This document shows positions 34,450-42,182 of a stretch of 64,000 nt of DNA, piece after piece. The DNA is from CAIVAT01 sp037128705. Lineage in GTDB: Bacteria; Bacteroidota; Bacteroidia; Bacteroidales; FEN-979. Below the pieces are notes generated by a model, which was not told the DNA's origin, made no database searches, and saw nothing but the letters and a program-made list of their open reading frames with translations. Location: positions 1 to 64,000 of the forward strand of contig JBAXVX010000006.1 of assembly GCA_037128705.1 (NCBI GenBank), written 5' to 3'. Positions within the stretch are counted from its first letter, which is position 1, and each line of letters begins with the position of its first letter. A program made the position numbers and the translations under genes.

Positions 34450-35103
34450 ATGGAAGAGAGTACAGCAAGAGAAAAGATTCTGAAAAAAGTCAGGGATGCC
34501 CTGATTGAGAAGACAGAACCACCCTACCCCATCATTGATCAGGAATCATCAGTTTACCGTGAGTTAACTGAACCCCTTGATGTCGCCTTTGCAGAAGAAC
34601 TTGTACGGATAGGAGGAAAATTTGTTTATTGCGAAAGCGAAGATGAATTTGTTTCGATCCTCCAATCCTTTATCGTTGAAAAAGACTGGGGCGTGCTTTT
34701 TTGCCAGGATCCAAAACTTCATCTTCTGCTCAAATCAGGCGGGATTCCATATGAATCCCATACCGACCATATCCTTGATGCGCGGATTGGGTTGACCCGC
34801 TGCGAATATCTCATTGCAAGGTTAGGCAGCGTGATGGTTTCATCACGACTGAGCCCTGGCCGAAAAATTACAGTTTATCCTGAAATTCACGTTGTTCTTG
34901 GATTTACTTCACAACTTGTTCCGGATTTAGAACAGGCCTTGACCAATTTGAAGAAAAAATACAGGGGTGATTTCCCTTCAATGGTTTCGCTGGTAAGCGG
35001 GCCAAGCCGAACTGCCGACATTGAAAAGACGCTGGTGATGGGAGCTCACGGGCCAAAGGAGCTCTTTGTTTTTTTGATTGATGACTCTATACCCTCAAAC
35101 TAA
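34450..35103 (+). CDS. LUD domain protein (LutC/YkgG-like)
   Basis: The 217-residue protein consists of one LUD domain, related to LutC of the lactate-utilization complex, with conserved ITRCEYLIARLGSVMVSS-like and SGPSRTADIEKTLVMGAHGPKEL segments (the latter near 177-199). LutA and LutB are not present; instead the gene is fixed between ftsH (18 nt) and cdsA (11 nt). As far as I recall this neighbourhood recurs in Bacteroidota, so it likely has a different role. Substrate unknown. Confidence 0.85.
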   Translation: MEESTAREKILKKVRDALIEKTEPPYPIIDQESSVYRELTEPLDVAFAEELVRIGGKFVYCESEDEFVSILQSFIVEKDWGVLFCQDPKLHLLLKSGGIPYESHTDHILDARIGLTRCEYLIARLGSVMVSSRLSPGRKITVYPEIHVVLGFTSQLVPDLEQALTNLKKKYRGDFPSMVSLVSGPSRTADIEKTLVMGAHGPKELFVFLIDDSIPSN

Positions 35104-35114
35104 ACAGACCTAGG

Positions 35115-35963
35115 ATGAGCAATTTCTGGGCCCGGACCATAACCGGTTTGTCAATGGTTTTCATCCTGCTTGCAGCGCTCTGGTTCAGCGGCTGGTTTTT
35201 CATGCTTATTTTCCTGGTTATCACCATACTCGGGCTTTGGGAATTCTATGGTCTTATAGCCAGTGCCCAGTGTCATCCACAGCGGTATTATGGAACTGCA
35301 GCCGGCATTTTGTTATATGTGGTTACTGCCGTTACCATTCTTTTTCCTACAACTAACACAGATCAAATCTGGTTCAGGCTTATTCCTTTCATCCTTCCTG
35401 TGCCACTCTTCTTCTTATCATTCATTATTGAAATATACAGGAAGAAACCATACCCGCTGATCAACATCGCCATGACCACACTTGGCTTTTACTATGTGGC
35501 ATTCCCATTTTCCCTCCTGCTCTATTTTAACAAACCTGACGTACTTCATTTTTGGGGTATGCCGGTCATTCTTGTGGGTTATTTTCTTTTAACCTGGCTT
35601 GACGACACCGCCGCCTACCTGTTCGGCAAACAGTTTGGAAAGCATATGTTTTTCGAACGGATTTCACCGAAAAAAACCTGGGAAGGTACCATTTCAGGAA
35701 TAATTGTCACTTTAATTGCTGCCAACGGTCTTCATTTTTTAATCAGCGTTCTTCCCCTTTTTGACTGGCTTGCACTGGCATGCATCGTTCTGTTCTTCGG
35801 CACAAACGGGGATCTCGTTGAATCTCTCATCAAACGAAGTCTGAACATTAAGGATTCCGGGAACATCCTTCCCGGACATGGCGGTATACTTGATCGTTTC
35901 GACACCATGCTTATTTCAGCGCCTTTTGTATTTTTGTATTTCTTTTTCAGACACATTATTTAA
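35115..35963 (+). CDS. cdsA: Phosphatidate cytidylyltransferase
   Basis: The enzyme makes CDP-diacylglycerol from phosphatidic acid and CTP. The 282-residue protein has about eight membrane segments and the CdsA signature near the C-terminus: SPKKTWEGTISG followed by GDLVESLIKRSLNIKDSG and LPGHGGILDRFD. It lies between the LUD gene and psd (5 nt), forming a phospholipid pair that supplies phosphatidylethanolamine via phosphatidylserine. The phosphatidylserine synthase gene is not in the window. Confidence 0.96.
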   Translation: MSNFWARTITGLSMVFILLAALWFSGWFFMLIFLVITILGLWEFYGLIASAQCHPQRYYGTAAGILLYVVTAVTILFPTTNTDQIWFRLIPFILPVPLFFLSFIIEIYRKKPYPLINIAMTTLGFYYVAFPFSLLLYFNKPDVLHFWGMPVILVGYFLLTWLDDTAAYLFGKQFGKHMFFERISPKKTWEGTISGIIVTLIAANGLHFLISVLPLFDWLALACIVLFFGTNGDLVESLIKRSLNIKDSGNILPGHGGILDRFDTMLISAPFVFLYFFFRHII

Positions 35964-35968
35964 GATCC

Positions 35969-36628
35969 ATGACCATCCACAAAGAGGGGTATAAGACCAT
36001 CATCATCGCATTTTTATTCGTTGCCGCCGTTCTTTTGGCGTTTAATGATATCCTGACCAGTCAAACATGGTTCCATTTCGCCCTGTATGTACTTGGCCTG
36101 TGGTTTTTCATCATGATCGTTCGTTTCTTCCGGTCACCAAAACGGGAGACCAACGGTGGAGAAAAGGTAATCCTTTGCCCTGCAGACGGCAAAATTGTTG
36201 TCATTGAACGCACGATTGAACCGGAATATTTCAAGGACGAACGGATCCAGGTTTCCATCTTCATGTCTGCTACCAACGTGCATGTGAATTGGTTTCCAGT
36301 TGCCGGTGAGATCATCTATTACTACTATCACCCTGGCAAACACATGGTGGCCTTCAATCCAAAAGCCTCTCTTGAGAATGAGCGGGCAACCACCGTCATC
36401 CAAACCATGGATCATCGCAAAATTCTGGTTCGCCAGATTGCCGGGGCAATGGCCCGCAGGATCAAATGCTATCCAAAAGTCGGGGAACCCGTATTGCAGG
36501 GAGAGGAACTCGGATTTATCAAATTCGGTTCACGTGTTGATCTGCTCCTACCTGTCGACACGAAACTTGAAGTTTCCCTGAATCAAAAGGTGATCGGAAA
36601 GCGAACCATCATCGGCCACCTCAGTTAA
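35969..36628 (+). CDS. psd: Phosphatidylserine decarboxylase (short PSD-A type)
   Basis: This pyruvoyl enzyme converts phosphatidylserine to phosphatidylethanolamine. The 219-residue protein is the short class, with a membrane N-terminus (about 8-52), PADGKIVVIE, SIFMSATNVHVNWFPVAGEI and the self-cleavage site Gly187-Ser188 in IKFGSRVDLLLP. Processing would give a short pyruvoyl-bearing alpha chain. It ends the rsfS-ftsH-LUD-cdsA-psd run and converges on the DUF2461 gene with only 7 nt between them. Confidence 0.95.
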   Translation: MTIHKEGYKTIIIAFLFVAAVLLAFNDILTSQTWFHFALYVLGLWFFIMIVRFFRSPKRETNGGEKVILCPADGKIVVIERTIEPEYFKDERIQVSIFMSATNVHVNWFPVAGEIIYYYYHPGKHMVAFNPKASLENERATTVIQTMDHRKILVRQIAGAMARRIKCYPKVGEPVLQGEELGFIKFGSRVDLLLPVDTKLEVSLNQKVIGKRTIIGHLS

Positions 36629-36635
36629 AAGAGTT

Positions 36636-37295
36636 TTATTCCTCGAGTGCCCGTTTAAGAAACACATTCAACGGATACATCGCCTTAAAAGCAATTCCCG
36701 CCAGTTCAATAAAGTGATCGGCTTCGATCATTTCATCCCTAACCGGATAAGAAAGAATGTAGTGCCTGTTCTTTAGCAGATCGATGTCGGAGAAATCTTT
36801 GGGAAAATCCTTGGGGGCCAGCTTCGCTTTATCCATATCCGCCAGGCCGTTGCTGTACTTTTTAAGGGTTTTATCATTCAGGATCGCCTTAAATTCCGTT
36901 ACATTGTAATAGATCTCCTGCCTGATCTTTTTTAGCTGATCTGGTTCAGGCATATAAACTCCTGCTGAAAGGAAGGAACCACCCGGCTGAAAATGCAGGT
37001 AATAACCCGGCCCGGAGCTTTTCCGCCCGGCCCTTGAAATCCAGGCCCCCATGTTGATCTTATAGGGAGACTTATCTTTCGCAAAACGCACATCCCTGAA
37101 GATCCGGAAAAGGCAATCCTTTGCTTCGACGAATTTTATAGAATCATCAAATTTGGCAATTTTCGGGATGATTGCGTTGACAGAAAGCTCAACTTCATTT
37201 TTGGCCTCTTCATAAAGTTTTTTATTTGCCTGAAACCATTCGCGGTTGTTATTTCCCTCCAGATGGGCAAGGAATTCAAGCACCTGTTTTTTCAT
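36636..37295 (-). CDS. DUF2461 (TIGR02453) family protein
   Basis: The 219-residue cytoplasmic protein begins KKQVLEFLAHLEGNNNREWF and contains FRDVRFAKDKSPYKINMGAW and GPGYYLHFQPGGSFLSAGVY, all DUF2461 hallmarks. Function is unknown. The frame extends upstream to 37352, but a full promoter at 37313-37343 lies inside that extension, so ATG 37295 is the true start. Confidence 0.9.
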   Translation of the reverse strand: MKKQVLEFLAHLEGNNNREWFQANKKLYEEAKNEVELSVNAIIPKIAKFDDSIKFVEAKDCLFRIFRDVRFAKDKSPYKINMGAWISRAGRKSSGPGYYLHFQPGGSFLSAGVYMPEPDQLKKIRQEIYYNVTEFKAILNDKTLKKYSNGLADMDKAKLAPKDFPKDFSDIDLLKNRHYILSYPVRDEMIEADHFIELAGIAFKAMYPLNVFLKRALEE

Positions 37296-37312
37296 TTTTT
37301 TGTTCTTTCCAG

Positions 37313-37343
37313 CAAATGTACATGACATTTTGTTATTAACAAA
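37313..37343 (-). promoter_or_regulatory. Full Bacteroidota promoter for the DUF2461 gene
   Basis: On the minus strand TTTG (37340-37343), 19 nt, then TACATTTG (37313-37320): a perfect -33/-7 pair. The ATG at 37295 follows 17 nt downstream. Confidence 0.75.
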
Positions 37344-37399
37344 CATCTCCAAACCCGGTCACCTTTTTCATTTTTCCCGATTAAGCATTAAACGGAATT

Positions 37400-38224
37400 A
37401 TGAAACTCAAGGACTCACTTTACCTGCTTTTCCTTTTCACAATGGCCGAAGGATTCGCCATCGGGGAGCACATGCCTGCAGGTGGACGGGCCATGGCCAT
37501 GGGCGGGTGTTCCGTAGCGATTTCCGATTTCTGGTCAATCAGTAACAATCAGGCCGGAGGTGCATGGTTAAAGGGGATCAGTGCCGGGCTTTATGCTGAA
37601 AATAGTTTTCTGCTAAAAGAGCTGATGTTCGAGCAGGTTGGCGTTTGCCTTGGCATCAGGGCAGGAACGTTCGGCTTGATTGTAAACCGTTTTGGAGACA
37701 ACCGGTACAATGAAATTAAGGCAGGTTTGAGTTATGCCCGAAAATTTGGAAAGTGCTTTTCAGTAGGCGTTCAAATGAATTATCTCCGGATTAACGTAGC
37801 AGAAGATTACGGGACCAGGAATCTGCTCTCTTGCGAAATCGGCCTGATGTACCAGTCGGCGAATCACCTGGCAATCGGAGTCCATCTCCTCAATCCTATC
37901 CCGGTTAAAATCACCGATCATCCTGCTGAACAGCTACCCATTATTGTGCTTGTGGGCCTCTCCTACCGGTTTTCAGAAATGTTCATTGCAACCCTGGAAG
38001 CAGAGAAGGATCTTGAGCATAAATTGTTGTTCCGGGCAGGAACCGAGTATCGCTTTGCCAAATCCATCTATGCCCGGCTTGGCATCGCGTCCAACCCGAT
38101 GTCATTCACCTTTGGATTCGGACTTGAGTTTGGAAAAATAAAAGCGGACCTGGCTTCTGAATATCATCAGGCATTGGGTTTCAGCCCGTCGGTTTCCATC
38201 ATTTATTCGATAAAAACAAAATAA
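37400..38224 (+). CDS. PorV/FadL-like outer-membrane protein
   Basis: The 274-residue protein has a signal peptide (about 1-19) and begins its mature part with PAGGRAMAMGGCSVAISDFWSISNNQAG. This Gly-Arg-Ala-Met-Gly...Asn-Pro/Gln pattern is shared by PorV/PorQ and FadL-type barrels of Bacteroidota. The rest alternates amphipathic strands and ends in an aromatic/hydrophobic strand (SVSIIYSIKTK). PorV shuttles T9SS cargo; this shorter relative could be a T9SS accessory or a small transport barrel. It is translated 7 nt ahead of the HhH/barrel gene and is probably its partner. Confidence 0.65.
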   Translation: MKLKDSLYLLFLFTMAEGFAIGEHMPAGGRAMAMGGCSVAISDFWSISNNQAGGAWLKGISAGLYAENSFLLKELMFEQVGVCLGIRAGTFGLIVNRFGDNRYNEIKAGLSYARKFGKCFSVGVQMNYLRINVAEDYGTRNLLSCEIGLMYQSANHLAIGVHLLNPIPVKITDHPAEQLPIIVLVGLSYRFSEMFIATLEAEKDLEHKLLFRAGTEYRFAKSIYARLGIASNPMSFTFGFGLEFGKIKADLASEYHQALGFSPSVSIIYSIKTK

Positions 38225-38231
38225 TCCGCAG

Positions 38232-40322
38232 ATGTTTTTCAATCAGACTAAATTTCTTTTCCTGGTATTTCTGACTGTTATCTCATCCGAATCAACAGCG
38301 CAGGAGGATAAGCTTGGTGAACAGATCGAGAAATCAGCTGAATTTCTGGAAACAGACCAGGATTATACCGAGATATTTGATGATCTGATGGAATTAAGCA
38401 GAAACCCGGTCAATATTAATAAGACAGATGAAGAGTCTGTCAATACGATTCCATACCTGTCGGTGCCTCAGCGCAAAGGGTTGCTTGATTTTCTTAAGAC
38501 CTACGGGGAGGTTCTGTCCATTTACGAACTTCAATCGATTCCGGGATTTGACTCGGTTTTAATAAAAAAAATCCAGCCATTCATCTCTATTTCCTCCCCG
38601 TCGAAAATTCCAAAGCCAACACCCAATAACCTGGTCAGGTTCGGGCATCACGACCTGCTGTTGCGTTATGAGCAGGTATTTCCAAGATCCCGGGGTTTTC
38701 TTGCCGATGACTCAGTCAAGGCGAATAATCCTGATGCCTGTTACCTGGGAAGTCCGCAGCGATATTATTTCAGGTACACTTACAACTGGTTTGATAAAAT
38801 AAAGATCGGGATCGCCGGGGAGAAAGATCCGGGAGAACAGTTCTTTCTTGGTGCCCAGGCATCGGGGATGGACTTTTATGCAGCATATCTGAGCTTAACT
38901 AACCTGGGGATCCTGAAAAATCTTGTCATAGGCAACTACCGTGTTTCCTGGGGCCAGGGACTCACCTTTGGCTCCGGTCTTTCACTGGGATCAGTCCCGG
39001 GTTTCCAGATGAACATCCCCATGGCAGCAGGAATACGTCCGGGACTTGGAATGAATGAGGGATCCTATCTGCGCGGACTCGCAGCAACATTGAAAATAAA
39101 GAAAGTTGAAATCAGCGGATTTGCATCTTACCATCCACGCGACGCAACCATCGTCGTATGGGATACCAATTCATCCACAATGGACGAGATCAGCTCATTT
39201 GTCACAACAGGTTACCACCGCAATGCCGCGGAGCTGGCAAAAAGGAACGCCCTTACTGAATTTATTTGCGGAGGAAATGTCAGCGTCTCCATGGCATTGA
39301 GCCAGCAACTTGGCTTTAAAACAGGAATTACCGGGATCTACAGCCGGTTTTCATCATCCATAACGCCAAAAACATATCCTTACAACCAGTTTGGTTTTCG
39401 AGGATATGAAAACCTCAACCTGGGATTGGATTTTCAGCTGAGGTACAAGAGATTCTACCTGTTCGGTGAGGTGAGCCGCAGCCTGAATCGAGGCATAGCA
39501 TGGCTTTCGGGGGGAACCATCACGCCTGATCCCAGGATTTGCATTACCTTGATATACAGAAATTACCAGCCCTCCTATCAGAACATGTTCTCGAATGCTT
39601 TTGGGCAGAACAGCCTGAATGCCAACGAACGTGGAATCTATGCCGCCGTCAGTGCGGCGATCCATCCAAAATTTAACCTATCGGCCTATCTTGATCTCTT
39701 TACGTTTCCCTGGCTGAAATACCGGGTTGATTCTCCCAGCCAGGGCCAGGAATTCGGAGCCATGGCCACCTGGCAGGCCGCCGGCAATGTAATGATCGGC
39801 ATCCGGTATTACCAAAAAAACGTCCGGGGAAATGGTCCTGAAACTGAGGATCAGCTCACAAGCAAGTTAACAGATCTCATCACCCGTAGCTACCGTTTCA
39901 ATATTGATTGGCTCATTGATTCCAGGCTTTCGCTGAAGACCCGGATCGAGGTAAAGGAGGCGGGTGAATATGCCCTGGCGCACCGGTTTGGATATCTCGT
40001 TTACCAGGAGGCCAGTGTTAAATCGTTCAAATGGATGGAGAACATCACGCTTCGTTTTGCTTTATTTGATATTCCTGATTATGCATCGCGAATCTATGTT
40101 TATGAGCCGGAGGTTCTTTACGGGTTCTCTGTTCCTGCTTACCAGGGAAAAGGCATCAGAGGCTGTTTGGTATTAAAATTCGGTATCGCTGCGAAGATTG
40201 ATCTGTGGGTGAAAGGAGGATTAAGTTTTTACACCGACCGGTCGTCAATAGGGACCGGTCTTGACCAGACAGACGGAAACACACGGTGTGAACTGACAGG
40301 GCAATTACTTCTGAAACTATAA
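38232..40322 (+). CDS. Exported helix-hairpin-helix protein with outer-membrane barrel-like C-terminus
   Basis: The 696-residue protein has a signal peptide (about 1-23). At about 50-115 it has a ComEA-like double helix-hairpin-helix module (NPVNINKTDEESVNTIPYL, then YELQSIPGFDSVLIKKIQPF). From about 135 to the end it is strand-rich with many aromatic/Gly turns (YYFRYTYNWFDKIKIGIAG, SWGQGLTFGSGLSLG) and closes with LTGQLLLKL, typical of an outer-membrane barrel. HhH modules bind DNA nonspecifically; ComEA uses one in DNA uptake. A DNA-handling role at the outer membrane is inference. Confidence 0.75.
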   Translation: MFFNQTKFLFLVFLTVISSESTAQEDKLGEQIEKSAEFLETDQDYTEIFDDLMELSRNPVNINKTDEESVNTIPYLSVPQRKGLLDFLKTYGEVLSIYELQSIPGFDSVLIKKIQPFISISSPSKIPKPTPNNLVRFGHHDLLLRYEQVFPRSRGFLADDSVKANNPDACYLGSPQRYYFRYTYNWFDKIKIGIAGEKDPGEQFFLGAQASGMDFYAAYLSLTNLGILKNLVIGNYRVSWGQGLTFGSGLSLGSVPGFQMNIPMAAGIRPGLGMNEGSYLRGLAATLKIKKVEISGFASYHPRDATIVVWDTNSSTMDEISSFVTTGYHRNAAELAKRNALTEFICGGNVSVSMALSQQLGFKTGITGIYSRFSSSITPKTYPYNQFGFRGYENLNLGLDFQLRYKRFYLFGEVSRSLNRGIAWLSGGTITPDPRICITLIYRNYQPSYQNMFSNAFGQNSLNANERGIYAAVSAAIHPKFNLSAYLDLFTFPWLKYRVDSPSQGQEFGAMATWQAAGNVMIGIRYYQKNVRGNGPETEDQLTSKLTDLITRSYRFNIDWLIDSRLSLKTRIEVKEAGEYALAHRFGYLVYQEASVKSFKWMENITLRFALFDIPDYASRIYVYEPEVLYGFSVPAYQGKGIRGCLVLKFGIAAKIDLWVKGGLSFYTDRSSIGTGLDQTDGNTRCELTGQLLLKL

Positions 40323-40330
40323 GTTAAAAA

Positions 40331-40374
40331 AAAGGATGCCGGGGAAATGATCAGATTTCCCCGGCATCCTTTGA
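40331..40374. terminator. Bidirectional terminator between HhH and DUF4252 genes
   Basis: AAAGGATGCCGGGGAAA pairs with TTTCCCCGGCATCCTTT (40331-40372), a 17-bp perfect stem with flanking A and T runs on both sides. It serves both converging genes. Confidence 0.9.
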
Positions 40375-40391
40375 TTTCCCTGCAGAAGGTC

Positions 40392-40946
40392 TCAATGCTT
40401 ATGTTTGTTCAATTTATTAAGGCCTTCCATCCCCTTGATATTCATACCCTTGGAAAGTTTTGAAACAGTTGAAAGATCGATATTTCCGGTCAGGCTTAGC
40501 ACCGCAACTTCGTTTTTATCTTTCATCAGCATCACCATTTCTGTGATTTTGCCGCCTGCATCCTGTTTGGTCATAAATTTGATATTCTGGCGACCTTCAT
40601 TGACTGTCATCAGCTCTTTGTACTGACTTGCCGGGAAGACACCTGCAAATTCATTATAAACTGACACCGCTTTAACAAGTTTGGTTGAATCGAAGGAGAA
40701 GGTCAGCACTTTAAGGCCTGTAAGCTGTTCCATCATTTTTTTGATCTCCACCATGTTGGTATCCTTTACATCACCCTGCCCAATCTGCATCATCATCTGG
40801 AAGAGTTCCTTGGAGATATTTACAGTAGTAAAACCATCCTGGCCGGAGTATTTGTCAAAAACCTTGTCGAGTGGACTCTGGGCATTCGTGATGGCAGGGA
40901 TCATCAGGAATGTCGCAAAAACTAGAAATAACATTAACTTTTTCAT
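40392..40946 (-). CDS. DUF4252 family exported protein
   Basis: The 184-residue protein has a signal peptide (1-22, ending TNAQ) and the DUF4252 pattern: DKYSGQDGFTTVNISKELF, two Lys/Met-rich helices and a late VAVLSLTGNIDLSTVSKL. Function is unknown. It directly follows an ECF sigma factor and its membrane partner on the minus strand (2-nt gap), which is the usual genomic setting of DUF4252 genes in Bacteroidota, so it is probably part of that regulon. Confidence 0.85.
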   Translation of the reverse strand: MKKLMLFLVFATFLMIPAITNAQSPLDKVFDKYSGQDGFTTVNISKELFQMMMQIGQGDVKDTNMVEIKKMMEQLTGLKVLTFSFDSTKLVKAVSVYNEFAGVFPASQYKELMTVNEGRQNIKFMTKQDAGGKITEMVMLMKDKNEVAVLSLTGNIDLSTVSKLSKGMNIKGMEGLNKLNKHKH

Positions 40947-40948
40947 GG

Positions 40949-41524
40949 CTACTTGGAATTAATGGACTTTTGTTGGATTTCGTCCGGGTTAATAATTATG
41001 GATTGATATTGATAAAATCTGTTGAGGAGTTGTACATTTTTCATTGCTTTATCAACCATCTGTAAACGGTCGGCCTGTTTTAACCCGGCATTCAGGTTTG
41101 CAGATACAATCATCAGTGCTTCGCTGGCTTCGGCATAGGCCAGTTCCTGATTTGCATTCAGATGATTTGATTTTTCACCTTTAAATACATCCTGGTTATA
41201 GGTAAAAAAGAGACCCATCATCAGCAATATGGTTGCTGCAATGCCGGTGATGTAAACAAACCTGTTCCTGTGTGATAGCGTTGATATTTCAAGGGTTTTC
41301 GCTGGTTCATCAACCAGGATTTTTGAGAGTTTTTGTTCAAAAACAGGATTATTTAATTGTTCCACACGCTGTTCAGCTAAATAGCCAAACATCTCCTGGT
41401 ATGATTTCAGATGGTCGGGAACATCCGAACTACGGAAAAACACCCTGAGGATATTTTCCTCCTGAAGGGTGGTATTCCCTTCAAAATATTTTTCAAGCAA
41501 AGCTTCAATTTCCCTGGTAGTCAT
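40949..41524 (-). CDS. Predicted membrane anti-sigma partner
   Basis: The 191-residue protein has an acidic cytoplasmic N-terminal domain (1-87, TTREIEALLEKYFEGNTTLQ, similar in style to Bacteroidota anti-sigma factors), one membrane helix (about 88-108) and a short helical periplasmic tail. The ATG at 41524 overlaps the end of the ECF sigma gene by 20 nt, indicating coupled translation. No zinc-binding HxxxCxxC anti-sigma motif is seen. Role inferred from layout. Confidence 0.7.
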   Translation of the reverse strand: MTTREIEALLEKYFEGNTTLQEENILRVFFRSSDVPDHLKSYQEMFGYLAEQRVEQLNNPVFEQKLSKILVDEPAKTLEISTLSHRNRFVYITGIAATILLMMGLFFTYNQDVFKGEKSNHLNANQELAYAEASEALMIVSANLNAGLKQADRLQMVDKAMKNVQLLNRFYQYQSIIINPDEIQQKSINSK

Positions 41525-42020
41525 ATGCTGTTGTTTTTGTAAGCAATTCACGGATCCGTTTCCGTGCGCGTGACAATGCCACACGGATTGCATTCTCGTT
41601 CATCTCCACAATCTCCGCAATCTCCCCGAATTCCAATCCTTCGATATCTCGCAGGTGGATGATCATCTGCTGTTGTTCCGGCAGTAATTTAATCGCCTGA
41701 TGAATGCCATAAATCAGATCACTATGATCTGCGTTCAGTTCTTCCGGCATGTTTTCAATGAACCGGCGGTGATTTTCCATATTCTCCACGGGATAGCGCC
41801 TTGCCTTAATCCTGTCGAGGCATAGATTTTTGGTTGTGATCATAGCCAGTGCTTCCACACTCCGGTATTCATCAAGCTTATCGCGACGGTTCCATAGTTT
41901 AATAAATACCTCCTGAACAATATCCTCAGCCTCTTCAGTATGGTCCAGCATTCGCTTGGCAAAGCGAAAGAGCTTGTTTTTCAGCGGGTAAATCTTTATT
42001 TTATATTCCTGGAGATCCAT
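41505..42020 (-). CDS. ECF-family RNA polymerase sigma factor (second)
   Basis: The 171-residue protein has region 2 (about 8-75; FRFAKRMLDHTEEAEDIVQE, AMITTKNLCLDRIKARR) and region 4 (about 105-165; LPEQQQMIIHLRDIEGLEF, EIAEIVEMNENAIRVALSRA). It should control a small envelope-related regulon that includes the downstream membrane partner and DUF4252 protein. No consensus sigma-ABfr promoter was found upstream of its ATG. Confidence 0.92.
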   Translation of the reverse strand: MDLQEYKIKIYPLKNKLFRFAKRMLDHTEEAEDIVQEVFIKLWNRRDKLDEYRSVEALAMITTKNLCLDRIKARRYPVENMENHRRFIENMPEELNADHSDLIYGIHQAIKLLPEQQQMIIHLRDIEGLEFGEIAEIVEMNENAIRVALSRARKRIRELLTKTTAYDYQGN

Positions 42021-42100
42021 ATGGGAAAGGAGACGATGTCAGGATAAAAACATTACACAATTTCAAAAAAATATAAAAACCTCTATTTGAAGGCGATGAA

Positions 42101-42131
42101 TTTGTACCGTATGCAAATTTGACTATTTTTG
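42101..42131 (+). promoter_or_regulatory. Full promoter for the POT transporter
   Basis: TTTG (42101-42104), 19 nt, then TATTTTTG (42124-42131), the consensus pair. A perfect 8+8 inverted repeat TGACTATT-N5-AATAGTCA (42120-42140) lies over the -7 box and could be an operator. Confidence 0.75.
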
Positions 42132-42182
42132 CAATAGTCATCCACAATAATCCAACCATTATTCACCAACAATTTACACATT

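Noticed and set aside
36636..37352. Longer DUF2461 start at 37352
   Set aside because: A consensus promoter at 37313-37343 lies inside the extension, so translation must begin downstream at 37295.
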